A DNA stretch of 6,236 nucleotides from Candidatus Aminicenantes bacterium UBA4820 (lineage in GTDB: Bacteria > Acidobacteriota > UBA4820), in assembly GCA_002402325.1 (NCBI GenBank), contig DHFQ01000004.1, positions 1 to 6,236 on the forward strand. The letters run 5' to 3'. Of this stretch, positions 1-4,722 are shown piece by piece; within the stretch, counting starts at the first letter, position 1, and each line of letters starts with the position of its first letter. The position numbers were made by a program, and so were the translations under genes. A model generated the notes under the pieces. It was not told where the DNA came from and searched no databases. It saw only the letters and a list, made by a program, of their open reading frames with translations.

Positions 1-391
1 ACTCAATCGCCTCAGCCCCAGAATTGCCAAAAAATGTTCTCTTTTTAGTTCCTTTCCCTATGACGTTAGAAATTTTTTCTGCAACTTCTGCTTGAATTGG
101 GTAATAAAAATCAGTTCCGCTTATATGAAGCAATTTTTCGGATTGTTTACTTATTGCATCTACGACATCGGGATGGCAATGTCCTGTTGAGCAGACAGCA
201 ATCCCCGCTGCAAAATCAAGAAAATAGTTTCCATCCGGGTCTTTTACAATTGCACCCTTCCCCTCTTCTGCCACAAGTGGATATCCCCTTGTATATGAAG
301 GAGATGTATAAATGCTATCCTTCTCAATTACTTTCTTAGCCTTTGGACCTGGTAGTTCTGTAGTTATTTTTGGTAATCTTACATTTTCCAT
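1..391 (-). CDS. Class III PLP-dependent aminotransferase (4-aminobutyrate/acetylornithine type), 3' end cut off
   Basis: Only the N-terminal 130 residues are visible; the gene runs off the left edge of the window. Reading back from ATG at 391 gives MENVRLPKITTELPGPKAKK, then a GYPLV stretch, a DPDGNYFLDFAAGIAV stretch, a GHCHPDVV stretch and, at residues 122-130, GNSGAEAIE. The last contains the SGAEA loop that binds the PLP phosphate in fold-type I class III aminotransferases. The PGPKAK opening and the DxDGNxxLDFxAGI segment resemble the family annotated as 4-aminobutyrate or acetylornithine aminotransferase, which also includes amino-acid racemases of archaea such as Pyrococcus. The catalytic lysine and the substrate-specificity residues lie outside the window, so the substrate cannot be assigned. 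The start is supported by an AAAGGG ribosome site (399-404) seven bases upstream. It begins 2 nt after the purD stop, so the two are probably cotranscribed. Confidence 0.9.
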   Translation of the reverse strand, partial: MENVRLPKITTELPGPKAKKVIEKDSIYTSPSYTRGYPLVAEEGKGAIVKDPDGNYFLDFAAGIAVCSTGHCHPDVVDAISKQSEKLLHISGTDFYYPIQAEVAEKISNVIGKGTKKRTFFGNSGAEAIE

Positions 392-393
392 TT

Positions 394-1677
394 TCAAACC
401 CTTTCTACTATTTTTAAACCAATATCATTTCTGTAAGTTATTCCATTAAATTTTATGAATGAAAGAGCCCTGTACGCCTTTTCTCTACACTTGTTAAAAT
501 CTTCTCCAACCGCCGTCACATTTAAAACTCTTCCGCCATTCGTAATCAATTTCCCTTCTTTTAAGGTCGTTCCAGCGTGAAATACAATTGCTTTAGATTC
601 CTCTGCTTCTTTTATTCCGCTTATTTCCATTCCCTTTTCATAAGAAGCGGGATAGCCTTTTGAAGTTGCAACCACAGTTAAACATCTATTTAATGAGGTT
701 TTAAAATTTTTAAACTTCAAATTTCCCTCGCTTACTTGAACTAAAATTTCAAGAAGGTTTTCTTCAAGTCTTGGAAGAATCACCTGGGTTTCTGGGTCCC
801 CAAATCTGACATTGAATTCAAGAAGTTTTGGACCATTTTCTGTGAGCATCAATCCAGCATACAAAGTTCCTTTGAATGGATGCCCCTCTTCTTGCATTCC
901 AGATAACGCTCTATCAACTATTTTGTCTTTAATTGATGAAACAAAATCACTCCCCTCTTTTACTATCGGCGAAGGGCTTAAACCGCCCATTCCTCCTGTG
1001 TTTTCACCTTTGTCGTTATCTAAAGACCTCTTGTAATCTCTTGCTGTTGGAAGAAGAACACTCTTTTCTCCATCGCATACAGCCATAATAGAACACTCTT
1101 CACCTTCAAGAAATTCCTCAATTACGACCTTTTCCCCTGAATACCCAAACTCTTTTTGAAGCAAAATCCTTTTTACTCCCTCTTGAGCCTCTTTAAAATC
1201 TCTTGAAATTAAAACTCCTTTCCCTGCCGCAAGTCCGTCAGCTTTTAAAACGATTGGAAAGGAAACCTCTTTGCTTTTTAAGTAATCTATCGCTTTTTCA
1301 TACTCTTCAAAAGTGGCAAACCTTGCCTGAGGAATTGAGTATTTAAGGCAGAACCTTTTGGTAAAACTTTTTGAACTTTCAAGTTTTGCTGGCTCTTTTT
1401 TGGGACCATAGATTTTAAGTCCATTTTTCTCAAATAGATCCACAATGCCAAGAGAAAGAGGTATTTCAGACCCAACTACTGAAAAATCTATTTTCTCATC
1501 TCTTGCAAATTTTAATAATGATTCAGTCTCTTCAGCCTTGATTTGAACATTTTGAGTTTTCTCATTTTGAAAACCGTTGCCAGGAGCAAAGAATATCTTT
1601 TCGACATTATTTGATTGCAGGATTTTCCAGATTAAAGCGCTCTCTCTTCCGCCTGACCCTATGACCAAAAGTTTCAC
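394..1677 (-). CDS. purD: Phosphoribosylamine-glycine ligase (GAR synthetase)
   Basis: PurD joins glycine to 5-phosphoribosylamine using ATP, the second step of de novo purine synthesis, in the cytoplasm. The 427 residues match the family length. The N-terminal domain opens MKLLVIGSGGRESAL; the ATP-grasp domain shows LKADGLAAGKGV (about residues 144-156), LEGEECSI and an NTGGMG loop. RFGDPETQ at 291-298 is the GARS signature, in the region carrying metal and ATP ligands. The C-terminal domain ends with TYRNDIGLK, also typical. The start is GTG at 1677, six bases after a strong AAAGGAG site; no better ATG exists. One oddity is Ser13 where the usual GGREHA motif has His. No other pur gene is in view. 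Upstream is a 117-bp gap with a likely promoter; downstream the aminotransferase begins 2 nt after the TGA stop. Confidence 0.97.
   Translation of the reverse strand: MKLLVIGSGGRESALIWKILQSNNVEKIFFAPGNGFQNEKTQNVQIKAEETESLLKFARDEKIDFSVVGSEIPLSLGIVDLFEKNGLKIYGPKKEPAKLESSKSFTKRFCLKYSIPQARFATFEEYEKAIDYLKSKEVSFPIVLKADGLAAGKGVLISRDFKEAQEGVKRILLQKEFGYSGEKVVIEEFLEGEECSIMAVCDGEKSVLLPTARDYKRSLDNDKGENTGGMGGLSPSPIVKEGSDFVSSIKDKIVDRALSGMQEEGHPFKGTLYAGLMLTENGPKLLEFNVRFGDPETQVILPRLEENLLEILVQVSEGNLKFKNFKTSLNRCLTVVATSKGYPASYEKGMEISGIKEAEESKAIVFHAGTTLKEGKLITNGGRVLNVTAVGEDFNKCREKAYRALSFIKFNGITYRNDIGLKIVERV
399..404 (-). promoter_or_regulatory. Ribosome binding site of the aminotransferase gene
   Basis: AAAGGG on the minus strand, seven bases before ATG 391. 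It lies inside the last codons of purD, so translation of the aminotransferase may be coupled to purD. It supports ATG 391 rather than a later start. Confidence 0.6.
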
Positions 1678-1683
1678 GATGAA

Positions 1684-1690
1684 CTCCTTT
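1684..1690 (-). promoter_or_regulatory. Strong ribosome binding site deciding the GTG start of purD
   Basis: AAAGGAG on the minus strand, six bases before GTG 1677. It is the best Shine-Dalgarno match in the window and fixes the non-ATG start of purD. Confidence 0.75.
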
Positions 1691-1700
1691 CTAAAATCGT

Positions 1701-1729
1701 ATTTTAAAAGAAATTTTAAAATTTAGCAA
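1701..1729 (-). promoter_or_regulatory. Predicted sigma-70-type promoter of purD
   Basis: On the minus strand, TTGCTA (1724-1729, 4 of 6 matches to the -35 consensus) is separated by exactly 17 bp from TAAAAT (1701-1706, 5 of 6 matches to the -10 consensus). Transcription would begin near 1694, leaving a leader of roughly 17 nt that holds the ribosome site and little else, so no riboswitch fits. The spacer is almost pure A/T and contains a 14-bp palindrome (1711-1724). Chance matches are common in DNA this AT-rich; the position directly before purD in the largest gap of the window is the main support. Confidence 0.5.
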
Positions 1730-1794
1730 ATGTTTTGAACTTTTGATGGCAATTTTATAAAATTTTAAACAGAATGTTAAAAATCAGCAAAAAA

Positions 1795-2583
1795 TTATGA
1801 TATCTCTTTCAAAAGTTGCTCTATTTTTACACATTTTCCGCTTAAAATGTCAATTTCTGCATAAATTGCAGAGAAAATGGGCAACCCTTTTGCAACTTCA
1901 AGGGGCATCGGCATCTGTGTAATCATTTTCATTATTGAACCCTCTTTTTTCATCCCTATTACTGAATCCTTTGAGCCTGTCATCCCAACATCCGTTATGT
2001 AACCCGTACCGTTGGGAAGTATCTCAGCATCATTTGTCTGAATGTGTGTGTGGGTTCCCAAAAGAAGGCTTACTTTTCCATCAAGGTAAAATCCCATTGC
2101 CCTCTTCTCAGAAGTGGCTTCTGCGTGAAAATCTACTATAACAATTCTGGAAGAAGAAAATCGTGAAAGCAATTTATCCATCGCCTCAAAGGGACAGGCA
2201 ATTGGAGGCATCAAAACTTTTCCCTGCAAATTTACAATCAAAATTGGAACATTAATAATATTTTCAAGGAGAACATATCCTTTTCCCGGAACCATTTCGG
2301 GGAAGTTCAAAGGCCTTAAAACTCTGTAACTTTTATCAAGGTATGGAATTATCTCCTTTTTGTCCCAGATGTGATTTCCGGAAGTCAAAACATCTATGCC
2401 AGAGTTTAAAAGTTCATTTGCAACTTCACTCGTTAAACCAAAGCCTCCGGCGCCGTTTTCTCCGTTAGCGATTGTCAAATTTATGCCATAATCAGCCTTA
2501 ACTTTATTCAAATATGATTTTATAGCACTTCTTCCTGTTTTTCCTACAATATCCCCGATAAAAAGTAATTTTAAAATTTCCAT
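1795..2583 (-). CDS. ymdB: YmdB family metallophosphoesterase (2',3'-cyclic nucleotide phosphodiesterase type)
   Basis: This 262-residue protein belongs to the calcineurin-like phosphoesterase family of B. subtilis YmdB and Deinococcus DR1281, which hydrolyses cyclic nucleotides at a di-metal centre. In B. subtilis YmdB influences biofilm and motility decisions and is linked to RNase Y. All expected metal ligands are visible: Asp11 in FIGDIVG, Glu42-Asn43 in NGEN, Asn70-His71 in GNHIWDKKE, His153 in DFHAEATSEK, and His178 and His180 in GTHTHIQT. The TDVGMTG stretch is also present. Family length is normal and nothing is missing. ATG 2583 lies 21 nt after the rny stop, preceded by only a weak purine-rich stretch (AGAAGAAG), so translation may depend on coupling from rny. 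The rny-ymdB order is conserved in many bacteria. No signal peptide is seen; the protein should be cytoplasmic. Confidence 0.96.
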   Translation of the reverse strand: MEILKLLFIGDIVGKTGRSAIKSYLNKVKADYGINLTIANGENGAGGFGLTSEVANELLNSGIDVLTSGNHIWDKKEIIPYLDKSYRVLRPLNFPEMVPGKGYVLLENIINVPILIVNLQGKVLMPPIACPFEAMDKLLSRFSSSRIVIVDFHAEATSEKRAMGFYLDGKVSLLLGTHTHIQTNDAEILPNGTGYITDVGMTGSKDSVIGMKKEGSIMKMITQMPMPLEVAKGLPIFSAIYAEIDILSGKCVKIEQLLKEIS

Positions 2584-2604
2584 TTTGTTACTTCTTCTGC
2601 AATT

Positions 2605-4167
2605 TTATGTGGCGTAGTCAATGTGCCTCGTTTCTCTAACGACTTGAACTTTGATCTGTCCTGAAAATCTAACCTCCTGTTCAAGTTTCTGGGCTATCTC
2701 TTTTGAAAGCCATAAAGTGTATTCATCATCAACCTCTTTTGGCTTAACATAGACATATATTTCTCTTCCTGCTTTCATCGTGTAGACTCTATCCACACCT
2801 CTCATCTGAAGGACCATTTTTTCAATGTTATCAAGTCTGTCAATGTATTTTGAAAGATCATCCGAAGAGATTCCCGGAACAGTTATAGCAAGGTGTTCAG
2901 CAACATCAAGAATCCTCGCCTCCAGTATGGTAGAATCCATTTGTTTTGCAAGGTGTGATATGACATTAGCGACGGAATGAGATTCGCCAAATTGCCTTGC
3001 CAATTGTGCAGAATAGAGGATGGGATTTGTTTCTCCTATCTGGTCTTCAACATGCCCTATTTCGTGAAGAATGGCTGCCCTTTTTAAAACTTCAACATTT
3101 GCACTAAGAACCTGACCGATGTATGTCGCTATTTTTGCTGTCTCCATTGAATGTTCAAGGAGGTTTCCTTTATAGCCTGTCCTTAATTTGAGCCTTCCTA
3201 CTGATAATATCAACTTGTCGTGCATTTTATGGATTCCAAGTTGATATAAAGCCTCTTTACCCACACCAAGCAGGTGCTCTTCTACACTGTCTATCGCCTT
3301 TATATAAAATTCCTCTATTCTTGCTGGATGAATCCTTCCGTCTTCAACAAGATTTTCAAGAGTAACCCTCGCTATCTCCCTTCTTAAAGGGTTGTGGCTT
3401 GCAAGAAGAATCGTTTCCGGCGTGTCATCGACTATAATATCAACGCCAGTTATTGTTTCAAAAGCCCTGATATTTCTCCCCTCTCTTCCTATAACCCTTC
3501 CTTTCATTTCTTCGTTTGGAAGTTTGAAAGTGATGACAAAAGAATCCATTGAAAGATGGGGAAGCACCTTCTCAAGAGATTGCATTAAAATGAATTTTGC
3601 AAAGTTGTTTGCCCTGTCTCTGGCGCTCTCTTCAATTTTCTTTATAATTCTCGCAGATTCTTTCTTTGCATCATTTTCCATCAGTTTCATAAGTTCAATT
3701 TTTGCCTCGTTTGAAGTCATTGAAGCGATTTCTTCAAGCTTTGAACGGTGGATTCTCGCAAAATCCTCTGCCTCTTTTAGAAGTTTTTGCAGTTTATCGT
3801 TTTCTTCCTTAAATTTCTTTTCTCTTGCTTCAAGAGATAAAGCATCCTCTTTAAGTTTTAAAGATAACTTCTCTAATTTATCTTCTTTGGAGTCAAGATC
3901 TGCCTCTAACTTCTGAAGCTCTTTCCTTTTTGCTTTCCACTGCCTTTCGAGATTCTGTTCCTCACCAAGCAGTTTTTCTCTTATCTTAATTTCTGATTCT
4001 GTGATTATTCTTTCTGCCTCTTGTTTTGCACGGTCAATGATTAATATTGCCTCTGAAGATGCCTTTCTTATTTCAGAGCGTCTGTGAATAACATAAAACA
4101 CCGATGCTATTCCTGCGCCTGCAAGGACAAGAAGGAGACCAACCAAAATATATATAGTTATATTCAA
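2605..4167 (-). CDS. rny: Ribonuclease Y with a degenerate HD catalytic domain
   Basis: RNase Y is a membrane-anchored endoribonuclease that initiates mRNA decay in many bacteria. From TTG 4167 the protein is 520 aa, the length of B. subtilis RNase Y. It has a transmembrane helix (residues 3-27), a long Lys/Glu-rich coiled coil (about 28-205), a KH RNA-binding domain (about 210-275, GREG loop at 227-230), an HD domain (about 335-430) and the conserved tail with AGREI, VKP and VRETRHIDYA. The HD site is abnormal: His339 and His368 remain, but 369 is Glu not Asp, 372 is His not Lys, the later HH is His405-Leu406, and the usual final Asp is Glu424. Endonuclease activity is therefore doubtful. 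The frame stays open upstream to an ATG at 4269, but that stretch overlaps zapA and is basic and unlike the family. TTG 4167 sits 1 nt after the zapA stop and four bases after AGGA, and it puts His368 at the known catalytic position. Confidence 0.93.
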   Translation of the reverse strand: MNITIYILVGLLLVLAGAGIASVFYVIHRRSEIRKASSEAILIIDRAKQEAERIITESEIKIREKLLGEEQNLERQWKAKRKELQKLEADLDSKEDKLEKLSLKLKEDALSLEAREKKFKEENDKLQKLLKEAEDFARIHRSKLEEIASMTSNEAKIELMKLMENDAKKESARIIKKIEESARDRANNFAKFILMQSLEKVLPHLSMDSFVITFKLPNEEMKGRVIGREGRNIRAFETITGVDIIVDDTPETILLASHNPLRREIARVTLENLVEDGRIHPARIEEFYIKAIDSVEEHLLGVGKEALYQLGIHKMHDKLILSVGRLKLRTGYKGNLLEHSMETAKIATYIGQVLSANVEVLKRAAILHEIGHVEDQIGETNPILYSAQLARQFGESHSVANVISHLAKQMDSTILEARILDVAEHLAITVPGISSDDLSKYIDRLDNIEKMVLQMRGVDRVYTMKAGREIYVYVKPKEVDDEYTLWLSKEIAQKLEQEVRFSGQIKVQVVRETRHIDYAT

Positions 4168-4168
4168 T

Positions 4169-4474
4169 TTATCCTGAACCTTTCTTTGATAGCAAAACCT
4201 CATCAAGAATTTCAGAAATTTCATCTGAAACCTTGTAAAGTTCATTATCTTCTTTTGACTCTTTCTCAATATAATTCAAAAGTTTATCTGCCAGGTTTAA
4301 AGCGGCAAGTATTGCAATTCTTGTCGTGTCGCTCTGGTGAGTCCCCTTTTGAATCTGCCTCATAGTCTCATTTACTAAAGAAGTAACTCTCTTAGCCCTT
4401 TCAGGAGACCCTTTGACTCTCACCTGATAGGGTTGACCAAGAATAATAAGTTCTAAAAGTTGGTCATTTTTCAT
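4169..4474 (-). CDS. zapA: Cell division protein ZapA
   Basis: ZapA binds FtsZ filaments and promotes their bundling in the cytokinetic Z-ring. The protein is about 101 residues, normal for the family. An N-terminal beta-strand region (LELIILGQPYQVRVKGSPE) is followed by the helix RAKRVTSLVNETMRQIQ and then the long dimerisation helix with RIAILAALNLADKLLNYIEKE. This order is characteristic of ZapA. The start is uncertain: ATG at 4474 is taken here, but an in-frame TTG at 4480, two codons earlier, has a GGA five bases upstream and could be used. The gene overlaps the end of the upstream coiled-coil ORF by 11 nt (17 nt if TTG is used) and ends 1 nt before rny. Many bacteria carry zapA next to pheT, so the context agrees. 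Confidence 0.9.
   Translation of the reverse strand: MKNDQLLELIILGQPYQVRVKGSPERAKRVTSLVNETMRQIQKGTHQSDTTRIAILAALNLADKLLNYIEKESKEDNELYKVSDEISEILDEVLLSKKGSG
4172..4175 (-). promoter_or_regulatory. Ribosome binding site favouring the TTG start of rny
   Basis: AGGA on the minus strand, four bases before TTG 4167 and overlapping the final codon and stop of zapA. It is modest alone. Together with the start lying just before the membrane helix and the 520-aa length, it decides the rny start over the ATG at 4269. Translational coupling to zapA is likely. Confidence 0.5.
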
Positions 4475-4712
4475 TGTCAATTTGTTCCAGTTCGTCTATC
4501 AACTCTTTCACTATTGAGGAGAGTTCTTCCCTTTCTGACTCAAAGAAATTGCATCTTTCCTTCATTTTAGAGTTTTCAACTTTTAGCAACTCAATTTCTT
4601 TTTTTAAAGCTCCATTCTCTTCTTTCAAAGTTTTTACAACTTCAAGAACCTTTTTTGCCTTTTCTTTCAACTTATTTATTGTTTCGAGCGTTCCTTCATC
4701 TTCAAAAAGCAT
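4464..4712 (-). CDS. Small coiled-coil protein, ZapB-like in form
   Basis: This 82-residue protein is almost entirely one predicted coiled coil. From about residue 9 to 79 it shows regular heptads of Leu, Ile and Val among Lys and Glu (for example INKLKEKAKKVLEVVKTL and LKKEIELLKVENSKMK), with one Cys (54) and no Trp. It has no signal peptide or membrane segment. ATG 4712 is nine bases after the pheT stop, and a GAGGTG ribosome site (4717-4722) overlaps that stop. The gene overlaps zapA. Its size and coil content recall E. coli ZapB (81 aa), which is recruited to the Z-ring by ZapA, so a ZapA partner is a sensible guess. Coiled coils resemble each other by composition, so homology to ZapB is not shown. 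That it is a real gene is supported by its ribosome site and tight packing. Confidence 0.75.
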   Translation of the reverse strand: MLFEDEGTLETINKLKEKAKKVLEVVKTLKEENGALKKEIELLKVENSKMKERCNFFESEREELSSIVKELIDELEQIDNEK

Positions 4713-4716
4713 TCTT

Positions 4717-4722
4717 CACCTC
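4717..4722 (-). promoter_or_regulatory. Ribosome binding site of the small coiled-coil gene
   Basis: GAGGTG on the minus strand, four bases before ATG 4712, sharing one base with the pheT TAG stop. It supports the small ORF as genuinely translated and probably coupled to pheT. Confidence 0.55.

Larger units (their letters stand above)
1678..1794 (-). other. AT-rich intergenic region between ymdB and purD
   Basis: This is the only gap above 25 bp in the window. It contains the purD ribosome site, the predicted purD promoter and two perfect A/T-only 14-bp palindromes (1711-1724 and 1751-1764). No GC-rich hairpin followed by a T-run is visible on the minus strand, so an intrinsic terminator for the upstream operon is not supported, and read-through into purD is possible. 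Confidence 0.6.

Noticed and set aside
97..339. 80-codon open frame on the plus strand
   Set aside because: It is antisense to the aminotransferase, whose frame carries clear conserved motifs across the same bases.
1765..1800. Intrinsic terminator after ymdB
   Set aside because: There are T-runs on the minus strand after the stop codon but no stable GC-containing hairpin in front of them.
3052..3066. Zinc metalloprotease activity from the HEIGH motif
   Set aside because: The sequence before and after aligns with the RNase Y HD domain, and no zincin fold or third-ligand pattern is present.
3392..3916. 174-codon open frame on the plus strand
   Set aside because: It is antisense to the rny coiled coil and KH region. 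The product is a low-complexity Ser/Phe/Leu mirror of Lys/Glu-rich codons, with no domain.
4160..4180. 6S RNA (ssrS), sometimes found near zapA
   Set aside because: zapA and rny are separated by a single base here, so there is no room for an RNA gene.
4168..4269. N-terminal extension of rny from ATG 4269
   Set aside because: It lies wholly inside zapA, lacks family resemblance, and is replaced by a well-placed TTG start at 4167.
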